Positions 24,200 through 36,984 of a DNA stretch of 64,000 bases are shown here, piece by piece. This DNA is from Selaginella tamariscina (Eukaryota; Streptophyta; Lycopodiopsida; Selaginellales; Selaginellaceae). Below the pieces are notes generated by a model that saw only the letters and a list, made by a program, of their open reading frames with translations, searched no databases and was not told the origin of the DNA. The stretch is taken from assembly GCA_003024785.1 (NCBI GenBank), contig PUQB01000373.1:1-64000 (forward strand). Direction: 5' to 3'. Both the position numbers and the translations under genes were made by a program. Positions within the stretch are counted from its first letter, which is position 1, and every line of letters starts with the position of its first letter.

Positions 24200-27100
24200 G
24201 TAATAATACATGTGTTTGTATTAACTTTGAGTGTGTAGTTAACACAGCAGGAATGCTAACGTTGTATGGTGTGTGTTACTAGCGACGAGTTAATGTGCAC
24301 GTTATAGTGCATCTTACTATACATATGCTCCTCTCTCTCTCTCTCTCTCACTCACACACACACACACACACGCACTCGCACGCAAATGAAATCATTTCGT
24401 CTTCGATTATTTGCACTTACAAAAGTAATACAAGAGAGACTGAAGTAAAAGTGAATAGCAATCGTAAAAGACATTACCTTTTATTTTGAAACGAGAATCG
24501 TGATTTTGAAAAGTTGATTGATTAAATATTTAAAAAGTTAAAAATATTCAATAAATGTGATAACAAGCACTTCACTTATAAATGTTTATTAAAAATATGA
24601 CAAATAAAATATAAAATATATAATTAATTATATTAGGTATCACATATAAAGGGGGTTGACTGTGAAGGTTTAGGACACATGCTAGCTTTGTAGGGAGGTT
24701 AGATCACCTGAGCAAGTGTACACATATCTAATGAGCTTTTCCATTGGAGAACAACCCCAAGTTCTAGGTAAGGGTCTCCTTCATTTATGCACACATGCTT
24801 AGGAGTTTATCAACCTTATTTAACTATGGATGGTGAGTTATAATTAACTTTCTCTTTACACGAAGACACTCCAAAACTATCAAAAATAAATTAAGATAAC
24901 GATTATTAATATTGTCATTAAAAATGCCATAAAGACAAAAAACTTTTCAATATATCAAATCATTAACATTAAAATTAAAATAAGTTATGTTGTATAAAAT
25001 AAAATGTTCATCTTTAAAAAATAATTAACTATCATCAAAACCGAATCAAATTATGTTTTGTAATAGAAGAAATGGAAAAAACTATTAGTTGATATTGTAA
25101 AAACTTGATAATTAACACAAATTACAAAAATAAACATTATGTTCAACATACTTTAGAAAATGAAGTCATCAAAATATGCATTAAATAAAGTTAATAAACT
25201 TTTAAATATAAAAGTGTTCAATTATAAGTATATCGTGACAAATTTGAACTACACAAAGTTAAAGGTTTCTCTTAAAAACATAAATATGAACAAAATGATA
25301 TATCAATCCATTTTAAAGAAAAAACTAAATAACCACTAAATATAAGGTTGATGTTTTACATAATTTACACCAAGGTGAACATTAATATCACAAATCATTA
25401 GTTTAGACAGTGTTCATTTGTACAATTAAATTGTTATTAAATAATGTTAAAAAAAGTTTAAAAACACTTTTGTAAAACTATTTCAAGTTTAAACAATTTA
25501 ATTTTGAAACGATAGTTCATAAAGTATAAGAGTTAGTAACGTTTATGAGAAATAATATTGACCTTTCTCTCAAAGGTGAACAATCTTATATATAAAAATA
25601 TAATAAAGATTGTGCTTATCATACTTATCATTGATTAAAAAATTTAACAATAGTTTAATATTGAAGGTTTATAATTAATGAAAACAAAGGTCTTATGTGA
25701 AGAATCCTTAAAGAAACGACACAATTATTTAAAGAATTAATAATTACTAACAATTTTTAATTTAAACATTGAGAGATTTAATAATCTTCTTCATTTAATT
25801 GCTTTTCACTCACAAAAGTTCATAACATTAAATATTAATGAGGAAAAATTAAAGTGATGAGCAAGGTCTCACAAGAGAGTGGGCACCACGAAAATCTATG
25901 TTGGTGGAGATAAAAGTAATCGATTCTAATGAAAAATTACATTTTTTACGGTATTTCTGTTGTTGTACATCGTGAAAGTGAAGCATTCTTAATGATAAAG
26001 TCTAAGACATATATTTTTATGATGTATGACTTAAACATATATGAATGAATAAAAATTTTAATATTTATAAATGACTTCTTTAAAACCTGTAAAGTTGTCT
26101 CAACATAAAAAGTACAAGTGAATGGAAATTTATTAATTTTTATCAATGACAAAATAAATGTAGAAAAATCCTTAATGAAATAATAATAATAATTGATAAA
26201 TCATATTACACACATATAAGATAATTTTATTTAAAGATTGTATAGACTTTGACTCTTATATAAGTCAATATAACCTACAAACTCTATCGAAGACTTATTA
26301 AAAAAGCACTTTTTTATTTTAATAAGATGTTATAAGATTTGTTACACATGTTGATCATGATACTCTCACATTTGAAGAAAATGAAAATGTCATTTAAATT
26401 AAGGTAGCATGACTTAATCCCATGATACTTTAAATAACTTGTCAAACACATTTATTGAATAGAGTAAATTTGTGCCGAGCTTTTAAACATATAAATAACT
26501 TAAAGACATTATAAAAATACTATTATATAAAACATAATTCATAACTTTTAATTCTTATTTTTATCTTCTTCACTAGAAATTTTTTGTTCTTTATTTACAT
26601 CAACATCATCCTTAATTAAATCTCTAAACTCATTTATTATATCCATTTTAAATTACATATTAACCAAGTGCATCCATTGAGATTTCAAATTCATCTTATT
26701 AATATTACATTCAAGTAAATTCATTTCTTTTTCATTTTCAAGTATGTCCATCAACCTTAAAGTTTACTTGAATATAAACTAGCATATTCACATTCACATG
26801 TAGAAAACAAGCTCTTTTCTTATTATTTATTAAATTTCATGTGCTTCAATTTCTTTCACAATGAGAGGTTGATACTAACTAACTAAGCACAAAAACTACT
26901 ATGTTATGCAATTTTAAAACATCTTCACCATAATTCATCCACCATGCAACATCACTTAATTGAGTGGAGCTTAGTTGGAATTCTTATTATATATAAAGAA
27001 CTTACTTTAAATTTCTAATATGGACTTGTTTAGCAACTTGGAGTGTCTCATCTAGATTAATAATAACCTTTTTGTATAATTGAAAAGCTCCTTTTTAGTC

Positions 27101-28690
27101 TTTTCACTTTTTAGTAAATCTAGTCATAATGAATATAAACAACGACTATTAGATTAAAGCTTGTTACGAAACACGAGCCATTAAGCTAGTAAATGTTTCC
27201 CATGCTCACCTAATATTAACTTCTTCATAGAATTTCTTATGTAAGAATGAACAAATTCATCAGTTAACTTATTCAAACCCTTCACAATCTTATTCATGCA
27301 TTTAAAAACATGTCACATTATAACCACTTCTTTATCAAGCAATTTTAATAACATCAAAATGGGTCCAAGAAACTACCTAAAATTTTAAATTCAATATTGT
27401 ACTTTAACCATTTATTATTTTGACACTTTTATATTTTTATCAATATAGAGAAATTAAAAACTTCAGGAGTTTATTATGTACTTCAAAATTCATAAGTGAA
27501 ATGATATGTAAGTGTATAAATTAAGTTTTATATTAATAAACATGTTATACTAAGGGTATTTATATGTATAAATCCATATGAGAGCACATGCATGCAAGCC
27601 CTCACACATGTACATGCTTGCACATGCACATATACACATATATGCATGTGTAGACACACACATACACAAACATGTATATACCTTGTTGAAGCTAGTGGTA
27701 TAAGCTCTTTATTAACATATTTCATCCACTTAACACAAAATAAAGCCTTTCTACATATGAGATTTACAATTATTTTTACATGAGTCAACTAAGGGCTTCC
27801 CTTAATCCAATTCATCAATATTGTCAAACAACAAGTCTAAACAATAACACCACCTTCCCTATTCAATCTCAAGGTACTTCTTAATCAAAAGTTATTCCAT
27901 GTAAACACAATTATTTGTATTATTAATAACTATTTAAATAACATTTGCATAGCCAAATGCTTGATCATCTTCTTAACAACACTTGATTTATAATCAAGAG
28001 CATTCACATTGTTCAAAGACACTCAGCCTTGAACATTTAAAGCCATGAAATTCATCATGCTTCTTGATTGAATATTTGATTAAACATTTATATTAATGGC
28101 GCATCTCAAGTTACTCCTCTCTAAAGTGTCTAGTGCACATTATTTAATAATGTGAAACTATTAAATCATAACCAAGCCCTTTCATAACACATGCATACAA
28201 AAACTTCAATATAGTATTTGCTGGAATAGCATATGAAAACATCCATCTTAAACACATATTTACTTGCCGATATTGTTCATCACTAAACATTTGCTCAAGT
28301 CATGCCCTTCATTAAAAACTCATCTTTTATTTATAATTGATGATGTTGAAGGTGTAACAAGAGCTGTAGGCTAAATTGGGATATTGAAGGAGTAGTAAAT
28401 ATTGGTATATCTGAAAATGGTCAAGGTGTAAAAGTAGTTGTAGGCTAAATTAGGATATTGGAGTAATATATATTGGTACATCCAAAAATGTTTAAGGTCT
28501 AAAAATAGCTATAGTCTAAATTGGGATATTGAAGTAATAGATATTGGTACATCTGAAAATGTTTAAGGTGTAAAAATAACTATAAGTTAAATTGAGATAT
28601 TGGAGCCATTTTTTCTTTTAAAAGGTTTATTTTGGATTTACCTTTCACTTTAAAGTTTAGAAAAAAGAATTAAGTTTCAAATGTAAGGTT
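23999..28690. other. AT-rich intergenic DNA
   Basis: TG/CA/CT microsatellites at 24165-24370, then about 4 kb of AT-rich DNA without a recognisable gene. A small higher-GC island at 24650-24850 has no clear identity. A palindromic 'acatgcttgcacatgcacat' area lies near 27590-27680. Confidence 0.4.
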
Positions 28691-28699
28691 TAAATTTGA

Positions 28700-30610
28700 T
28701 AAAGCTTTCAAGTACAATTGAAACTCAAATGTTGCCTATGTTACTTTTCTTACTAGTGATTAAAAATCAATTGGTAATCCACATGCAATGTATCAGGAGC
28801 AGCATTAACATGTCCAAAGTTTTCAATTTTAAACATCTTCTTTCTCCATCTTTGATGTTGTTTTGCCTCTTGAAGCTGCACAGTGCTGGATGGTATCACC
28901 ATCACAGCCCCCCAAACTTTCATGATCTCTTTATAAGCTTGAGTATAATAGTTATAAAACATAGAATTTATAAAGCTCAAAAATAAGAATATTAAAAAGA
29001 ATGTACTTGTTATTATTGCAAATACTCCAGAAAGTGATCATACTTTTCCATTCAAAGTTATTAAACAAGTCTCACAGAAAAAGTGAACACCTGAGTTGCA
29101 AACTCTTCAGCATTGTAGAATTTCCCTCCAAACTATGCCGAGAGAAGAGTTGCCTGAGAGGTAGCCTCACAAGCAGCTTTAGCCATGTTTTCAATGGTGT
29201 TGAAAAGCTTCGAACTTCCAATACTAAGGAGCTATTTTGCAGGAACCTATCCTATAAACATTGAATTACCTTCTTAATATAGCCCACCCTTGCTAAACAA
29301 CCATCCAGTGTGTTGGATGTCCAATCCAAATGGTAAAGATGAACAAACCTAGCATCATCCTTGTAACAAAGACTTTATTTGTTCTCAACAACCATCTTCC
29401 AGAAAATTGTGAGATTTGGTGTTCCAACCCCAAACTCAGCTCTTAAAAACTAGATTCTTATAATGTTGATTGTCCATGTGATTATTGAGGAGATTGTTGA
29501 AAGCTCCAAGTCCCTACTTTGAAACCTCTTATTTAACATACTCAATTCATTGAGTACGTCTGCTAAAAAGTGAAAAAAGAATTGTACCTCAAATCTCTTA
29601 AACTCTCCAAAAAGCTCTGCCTCATTATGTCTCCCACAAGTGTAAAAGAGCTAGCATCACTTCAACAAGACGTAAGATCACCTTGCTCCGAGACAACCAG
29701 TAAACATTGTGAATCTGAAGTAAGTTGAGCTTCTTTAATTTTATAAACCCTTGAGCTTTATGCAAAAGCTATAACCGTTAAGAGAACATCCAGCCCAACC
29801 ACCAACACATTTTGCAAGTGCTTCAAGCTCCTTAAACACTAGAAAATAGTTGAAGGAATCCTTCACTGCCGTGAGTCACATAATGTATTGGTACAATATG
29901 ACGGACAATTTGCTTCAGTCGTACAACTAAGCCTGATCGCCAACCTTGCATAGCGCTACATCCATCTGTAGCAACTCCTATCAACCTCTCCAACAATAAT
30001 CTAATCTCTTCCAAGAATGTAGTAACTGTTTCAAATAAAGTACTTGTCAATCCGTTTTTGATGGAAATCAGCTTTAGGTACCTTGTTATAGGCTCGTATG
30101 CTAACATAAACTTCACATAAATGATGAGATGCTTTAGCCTATTGTTTGTAGATTCGTTAAGCAAAATGTTGTAGAAAGGACTTGCAAAGAGTTTCTTTTT
30201 AAGAACTTAGTAATAAGCTTGATGAGCATCAAAGAGAAAAGACTTACAGGCCTTTGCATTTGTGTAAGCTGCACATTCATCTTGCTGTGGCATGTAAGGA
30301 GTTCCCATAAACCTGTGAAATGCATAGTCCACTTCAAACTTCTCAATAGGATCCCTCTTTTGTGCAATTTGGTAAGCTATCTTCATCAATGTCATTATTC
30401 ATTACTGCTCTTGAGAATTCATAACCTCCAGATGCTCAGGTATTGCTCGTTGTTGCAGTGGTGCATTCTTCTCTTTCGATCTCTTTTCAGCTATAATATG
30501 ATCCTTAGATTTTGCATTAGTCTTAATGGCTCCTTTTTGCAATGTTGTATAGCCCTTGTAACAAAGACAAATTTATCCTTTCTAAACTCAATGTAATAGG
30601 AGCACTTCAT
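28700..30610 (-). pseudogene. hAT-superfamily transposase-like relic
   Basis: Minus-strand fragments in shifting frames carry marks of a BED/ZMYM6-type hAT transposase. These are 'IEFRKDKFVFVTRAIQHCKK' near 30600, 'FHRFMGTPYMPQQDECAAY' near 30300, 'LNESTNNR' and 'RLIGVATDGCSAMQGWRSG' near 29950, then 'IVPIHYVTHG'. In intact relatives the last two appear as a 'GxxxDGAxxMxGxxxG' stretch and 'HCVxHR'. Several frame changes and stops break the frame. I did not find convincing terminal inverted repeats or 8-bp target duplications. It is best read as an immobile relic. Confidence 0.7.
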
Positions 30611-31980
30611 TCTCTCATTTGGGTAGACACCTACTCTAAGAAGCTAAACTGTCAATCCTCTTTTAATCGTTGTGCAACCCCCCACCCTGTTTGCTTTGAT
30701 CTACATCTACCCTAAAAGTACTACTACCTGAAATGGATAAAAAATTACCCAAATTTGTTTATGAGTGTCCTTTTTGGGCCGTCCCATCTTGAACTTGTGC
30801 ACGATCCATGAGTACTCAGTGTTAGTGGGTTCTATTGGCGCTAATGATGCCCCCGCTAGGGTTCAAAACCCATTAAAAATTAAAAATTTGCCAATGGGTC
30901 ATTATCGCTACTAATGTTGTCCCTCACTAGGGTTCAAAACTCATTAAAAATTAAAATTTTTCTAATAACATTGCCTTTCTTTTGAAGGGTCATATATTTT
31001 AATGCCATTCTTTATGAAAGTTTTATTTTAAACACAACATTTCTTTTGAAAGTCTTTATTGAAAATTAAAAGTTTAAAAGCCTCTTAAAGTATACAAAAG
31101 CTGTCAAAAGTGAGGCATGATAAATATTGAGTGTAACAATCGCTATAGGTTAAAATTGGGAAGTAGATATTGATACATTTGAAAATGTTGAAGATGCAAG
31201 AATAAACCATGGGCTTTAGCTTTTGAACTTACTAGTGCAATAGTGGAAATTAAATGTAAAAATGTAACTTGCTAGTAGGATAATCAACATTGAGGGTACG
31301 AAGAGATATGTTCAAAACCATAACCAAGGGTATGAGCGCACCTTTCACATTTTCACTTGTTGTAACCTTTCCCATTGGCATACTTATCTGGTAGTTCAAT
31401 CTTCAGTTATTATCAAATACCATAACTATAATAATTAGTAATCAAGGAGAATGAACTTCTCATTTTTAATGTGCATAACAACAGCAACAACAATACTAAA
31501 CTCACACCAAAGACACACGCACACATATACTGTGTTGTATAAGAGAGCCAACATATTGAAATATATCTCCTAGTTTAAATCCAATTAAAGATCAAAATAA
31601 TACTTAATTGGTGTTTTATGCAAGTGACCCGGCAGAACAAAACGTTAAATACATACATACATATGAACATTATGTCCGTAAATGCATGAATTGTCCACAT
31701 ACACTAAAACACACATGAAATAGAGGGAAAGAAAGAGATTGTATATGTGATTAAATGATTTCTATTTCATAATGTAAGACATTTCTATATTATACACAAC
31801 ATTGTGAAGATCATATGCACACACTCAATGATTATCATTATAGAACATACTAATCCATGGCTAACTCTCTTTCATTTTAAGTTGGTATTTTAAAACATAT
31901 ATATATTGTATATATGATATCAACTTTACATAATTGTGATATTCCCCATTAACCTAATTTACTACTTTCTACGTGGAAGT
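30611..31980. other. AT-rich spacer with short direct repeat
   Basis: No gene seen. A repeated block 'tagggttcaaaacccattaa' / 'tagggttcaaaactcattaa' lies near 30858 and 30920. Around 31460-31530 the sequence 'acaacagcaacaacaatact' resembles the 3' exon region of CAP-H at 40240-40270, followed by similar 'aaagagagccaacatattga'. It may be a decayed copy of that 3' end. Confidence 0.4.
31460..31860 (+). pseudogene. Decayed fragment of the CAP-H 3' end
   Basis: 'gaatgaacttctcatttttaatgtgca', the CAA-rich stretch, 'actaaactcac', 'catattgaaatatatct' and 'cacaacattgtgaagatc' follow the order of 40208-40440, the last exon, stop and 3' flank of the CAP-H gene. About 200 bp of unrelated sequence and many substitutions intervene. 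It suggests a third, old copy of the CAP-H tail outside the main duplication. Confidence 0.6.
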
Positions 31981-31983
31981 TGT

Positions 31984-32165
31984 TAGGCGGTTCACATGTG
32001 CCCTCACCCTCGGGAATCTTTTTACCTGATGGGGTCACATACAATATTTTACCTTCACCCTCAAGAGGGTCTTGAGGGTATAGCCGCAAATATATCCGTA
32101 TTTGATTTAATTCCTTCAGCCTCGTGAGGGTGAGAATATATTTTATTTTTGTCACATGAAAATAT
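31984..32165. mobile_element. MITE-like fragment related to 40896-41277
   Basis: Begins with 'aggcggttcacatgtgccct', matching the terminal repeat of the MITE at 40896. It continues with 'caccctc' motifs, 'ttaattcc', 'ctcgtgagggtga' and 'gtcacatga' in the order of the reverse complement of that MITE's right half. No matching far terminus was found close by. A weaker related stretch ('ggtcacatgtgcc', 'caccctt') lies at 33160-33230. Confidence 0.65.
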
Positions 32166-34400
32166 ATGAAAATATAGGTATTGGTGGCTAGGATTTATCG
32201 ATTCTATGAAGAATTCACTTGTGAATTGGGAAAACAATGAAGAAGATAATTGTGAAATAGTACCTAATTCACAATTGAGAAATCCCAATTTATTACAAAG
32301 GTAATTATTTTATTATATGTTTTGAAATAATTTCCTTTTACAGTTGTTAATCTTTTGAAATCCACAAAGTGCCTCAAAGCCGTGTTTAACCTCTGTTAAA
32401 TCGGTTGGCCATTTTAAAAAATGACCCATGCATTCTAAAATAGCCCTAATGAATTTTTGACAATACTTAACTATAGTGGACTTTGTAACATATATAATAT
32501 GTTCTGATATATGAAAATAACTTGATCCAGTAACCAACCTTATCAAAGTTATTGTCACCTATTTTTCAACAATTGCATCTCTATTAAGAAGCAAACACAA
32601 ACCTGTAGAAAGTATAAACTCCATTGTTGAGGCTACCATGTCAAATATGAGTTTGAATTATTTTTAATTAACTCAAAATAATTCCATGTACTCGTCACTA
32701 TCATTTTCATTAATCACAAAATTCTAATGTTCCCACCAATGTAAAAACAAGGTCGAATATAAAATTCACCTTCCTTAAGCAAATGAAACATACAATAATG
32801 TAACATAGCATATGCTCGTAAATGAATGTGTAAAAGTGTTAGTCTTTCAACATCATATAAGTTTAACCTAGCCTTTTTTTTAACAATATACCATTGAATT
32901 ACTCTAAAATATAATCATACTCAATGCTTCAAATAAAAAAGCATAAGTATGGTTATATGCATCTTCATCTTCTTTCATTAAATCATTAAACTTTTGAAAT
33001 TCCATAAAAATATTAAAACCTTACCCTAACGTTACTTTGGCTGATGTGACATAAAGATTAGGTCACATTTACTTTTTACCTTTTACCTTCACTTTCTTAA
33101 GGATGGGGCACATATAACCTTGTCATATTTATTAATGACCCTTAAGCTAATGTGGCATTTATAGAACGGTCACATGTGCCTTTATCCTCAACCTCACCCT
33201 TGTAATGGTGAGGATATATGTGAACTTCTTATTAATTTTAGGGTTTACATAAGTTGGACTAGTGGATATACATTTCAACTCTATGAAATATAACAATATT
33301 TTGACTTTATTTTAAAAATGTACATTAGTAAAACAAACCCATTCAATAATTAACATTTTTACTTCTTTTATCCCATGCATGAGAGCGGTTCACACAAATA
33401 GCATAACCTACAAATTCTCTAATTAACATGCAAATGATTTAATTAAAATATACATTTAGTCTTTCATACACCACTTCAGGTTACCTTTACACAACGAAGG
33501 TTTCAGCTATTGTCATCAATCCTATCATCCTTGTTTATTGGAATACGAAGAATTTAAATTTTACTTTCAATCGATTATGGTGTTTTATGTGAATTACTTG
33601 GCAGAGGATTAAACTGTCCTAGGCTACCATTTGTTGAATGGTAATAATTGTGTGTGTGTTATATGGTGCTAGTAAACTACTGTTGCCAAACACGGTAGCA
33701 TTCAAACAATTAAATATAGGGGATAGTGTGCTTGTTTGTTTAGAACAAACAAATATTATTCTTATTCTCACATTGTAAATAAATGAGGTGTTTGCTGATT
33801 TTCTTAATATTTTTGTTATCAAATCGGTGTAGCTTGCCGTAAAGATTGTTATGCCCTTAAAAGAAGATTAAGGATTGGAAGCCCGTGTTCATTTGCCAAG
33901 TCCAACGTCTGCAGTAAAACGTAATTGCGTGTATGATTGTGTGTGTGTATTGTATGTTACCTTTAGGTGCTGGACTTTCTTCTGGTACTTTCCTTTAATT
34001 CTATTACTTCATTGCTCTTCCTAAAACCCAAAATGGGCTAGGTTAACGTTATATATTCAAGATTATTCCTTACATGTCATTGAGATGTTACATGAATACT
34101 TCCCACATGCTTCTTACCATAGTCTACGTCGGTTTTCTTACCTGCAGTGTGCTAAACAAAAATCTTAACGATTAAACTCATTAAAATAAATAAACAAATT
34201 ATACATATACATAAGAATGATAATTATATATAAATAGACCCATAAAATGAAGAATAGTAATTACAATTTAAACAATGTGTGAATGCCCAAAGATGACCTA
34301 TATCATTAAATTTAAATAAAGGTCAGCAAATTTGGTTGAAATAGTACCTGCATGGTACTATTGGTGTCTAAGTTGTATGGTACCTTCCAAAGGCTGGGGG
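32166..34400. other. AT-rich spacer before GDSL copy 2
   Basis: AT-rich with no recognised gene. 33000-33240 repeats 'ccttcac/ccctcac' motifs reminiscent of the MITE family. From about 34290 the sequence is conserved with the promoter side of GDSL copy 1 ('atgacct' and 'aaataaaggtca'). Confidence 0.45.
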
Positions 34401-34401
34401 A

Positions 34402-34409
34402 TATAAAAG
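34402..34409 (+). promoter_or_regulatory. TATA box of GDSL copy 2
   Basis: TATAAAAG starts 36 bp upstream of the ATG, in a context shared with copy 1. Confidence 0.7.
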
Positions 34410-34437
34410 AGTGAACTAGGTATGTTAAGTAACAATC

Positions 34438-35655
34438 ATGAGGAAGTCACTGATCCTTATCGCGTGTGCTCTTCTCCTTGCAACATGTACAGGAGCGGCA
34501 GAGATCCAGAGTTCAGCCAAAGGCATAGTGTTCTTGGGCGACTCTACTTTTGACATCGGAACGAACAAGTACCTGAAGCATTCCATCTCAAACTGCAGCT
34601 ATGCTCCTTACCATGAAGATCGGTGTAGTAACGGTGACATAATCCCTGATGTATTGAGTAAAGAGCTGGGTTTACCACGTCCCAGACCTTACCTGGAGGT
34701 GAGATACGAAGAAGATCTGCCACTCAGCCTGGACATGGCATCTGCTGGAGCTGGTATACTCCCTGAAACACGTAAGGAGTGGGGCGTAGTCTCCTTTGTA
34801 GAGCAGGTGCAGCAGCTAGAAGAAATCAGCCACAGGATCCCGCAGCACCAAATTAAAGACTGGCTAGTCATCATTTCGATCGGTAGCAACGACTTGTTCA
34901 TAAACCTCTCTTCGACACACCGGGAAGAAATGAAGTTTACACTCACCGAGTCACTGACTAAGATGTACAGTCAGGGGTTCAGGAAAGTTCTGCTGTCCAC
35001 AGTCGGTCCGCTCGGCTCGTTACCGCTCTTCAAGGACTACTATCTCCTGCACGGCATGTTTAACGGAGTGGTGAAACGGTACAACTCAGATGTGGAGACC
35101 GTCGTACATATGCTAGCTAAACAGTACCCGGACTTCATGCTTACCATTGGAGATACCTACAAAAGGATGGTGGAGATGCTAGCTCACCCTAGGCTGTACG
35201 GCTTTATGGAAGGCCGGCATGAGTGTTGTCCACACTGCAGCCCGATCAAAGGGGGGCCTATTAGCCACGCAGAGAGGGGCGTGTGTGACAATCCTCACAA
35301 GTACCTCTTCTGGGATGCTGTTCACCTGAGTGAGCACAGTTACCAAGTTATGGCAACCGACCTGCTGTATGGCAGTACGGAGTATGCCCGGCCGTACAAT
35401 ATCATGCAGCTGGTTGAAAGTACACCAGCGTCTACTTATGCTCCCAGCCCCAGTTTGAGTCCAAGAAGATTTGGATATGCTCCTGCTCCGGCGCCGACTC
35501 CAACACCACCACCGGTTCCCGCTCTAGCTCCAGCTCCGACTCCAACGCCACCACCGGTTCCCGCTCTAGCTCCAGCTCCTTCACAGTCTGGTGCAGCTGG
35601 TTTATATTCTCCGAGTTTTCTTTTGTTTGGCCTGAGTCTGCTCTTGTTCATTTAA
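34438..35655 (+). CDS. GDSL esterase/lipase, intronless (copy 2)
   Basis: A 405-codon single exon, very similar to the minus-strand gene at 15872-17011. It has a signal peptide, 'FLGDSTFDIGTN', 'SIGSNDLF' and 'WDAVHLSEH' (catalytic Asp and His), so it looks active. It differs from copy 1 mainly at the C-terminus. The Pro/Ala tail is expanded by two copies of a 14-residue unit (APTPTPPPVPALAP) before the same hydrophobic end (SFLLFGLSLLLFI). The extensin- or arabinogalactan-like Pro/Ala tail plus hydrophobic C-terminus suggests O-glycosylation at the cell surface with a lipid anchor. Substrate unknown. Confidence 0.93.
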   Translation: MRKSLILIACALLLATCTGAAEIQSSAKGIVFLGDSTFDIGTNKYLKHSISNCSYAPYHEDRCSNGDIIPDVLSKELGLPRPRPYLEVRYEEDLPLSLDMASAGAGILPETRKEWGVVSFVEQVQQLEEISHRIPQHQIKDWLVIISIGSNDLFINLSSTHREEMKFTLTESLTKMYSQGFRKVLLSTVGPLGSLPLFKDYYLLHGMFNGVVKRYNSDVETVVHMLAKQYPDFMLTIGDTYKRMVEMLAHPRLYGFMEGRHECCPHCSPIKGGPISHAERGVCDNPHKYLFWDAVHLSEHSYQVMATDLLYGSTEYARPYNIMQLVESTPASTYAPSPSLSPRRFGYAPAPAPTPTPPPVPALAPAPTPTPPPVPALAPAPSQSGAAGLYSPSFLLFGLSLLLFI

Positions 35656-36188
35656 TTTCGTTTAAAGCACTTGAATAGAAATTATATTTTTCGGAAATTA
35701 AAAGCTCCCTATCAGACACACATTATTCTCTCTCTCGTGTGTGTGAGCGCGCGCGAGCGCGCGTATGTATGTGTGTGTAATGTATTTATATATCTACAAG
35801 TACATGTATTCATACACATGTAATTGTTTCAGTTGAGTTAAAACTTAATTATAATGTGTTGAACAAGTTTATATATAATTGTTTGATCCAAAGACGTTAC
35901 AGGAGGAAGAGAGACGCTAGTGGTTTTAGGTGATATATGTACCTCAAATGTGTGTGAGAGAGAGACTACAGTACATGTGTAGTTTCTGCATATGCTTATA
36001 TATAAAGACGTGCGTATGGACATACAAATCTTAATGAATAAACGTAACGCAATGTATACAGATACTGAGTTTTACGTGGATTTGCTGACCTAAACCTAGA
36101 AAATAATTCGATTCAAATGAAGGCGGGAAAGACCCGTTACATTACCACGTGGTGCAATTCAGATTTACGGGGGAATAAACCCTAAGCC
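35656..36188. other. Spacer between GDSL copy 2 and CAP-H
   Basis: Contains the GDSL 3' flank, TG/GCGC microsatellites at 35735-35780 and the CAP-H promoter. The latter has a G-box (CACGTG at about 36146) roughly 40 bp before the start codon, followed by 'aaaccctaag'. Confidence 0.45.
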
Positions 36189-36950
36189 ATGGTGTCGGAA
36201 GTTATGGCGGAGCCTGAGGGCGCGAGGAGCACGGGGAAGCAAGGCAGAATCGCGCTCAAGGAGCTTACGCAGTCGCCTGGAAGGTATTTACTCCTTAGTC
36301 CCAATGATGATAGCTTCGAGCGGAGACAGGCGCGGCTAGCGCGTCAGAAGAGACGATCGCTCGCGTTTGGGGATTCTCCGCGGTCGGGATCCGTCCCAGA
36401 ACAGGCGGCGCCTGGGATTCTCACGAAATCCCAGGTTTTGGAGCTTCTTAACAATTGCATCAAGCTCGCAGCTGAAAATGTAGGGACTTTTTCGGATTTA
36501 TTGGTGGATTTGATGACTGGTGTTTTTTGTTTTCTCCTTTTTAATATATATAGAAAATCAACCAGCAAAACACTTGGGATTTGAAGCTGATTGACTATCT
36601 TCCCGAATTAGTCAAGGCTGACATTGATGAGGATACACAGACCAATTTCCAAAAGGTTCTTGATATATTTATACATCTGGCAAAATCGTTCTCGATAATA
36701 TGTATACATACACATTATAAGCTTATATTTACATGCATTTATTTGTCTACACATACATGCATGCATCATACACACCTGTATGTATGTATAATCGTTCTTT
36801 TTGCAGGCTAGCTGCACTTTGGAAGCCAGTGCAAAGATATATTCGTGTCGAGTCGACTCTGTGCATACTGAGACGTATAAAGTGCTCGGTGGTCTTCACC
36901 GAACTGCAGCTCCTGGGAAAAACAAACACGGTAGTATACCTTTCACTAAA

Positions 36951-36984
<34 letters not shown>

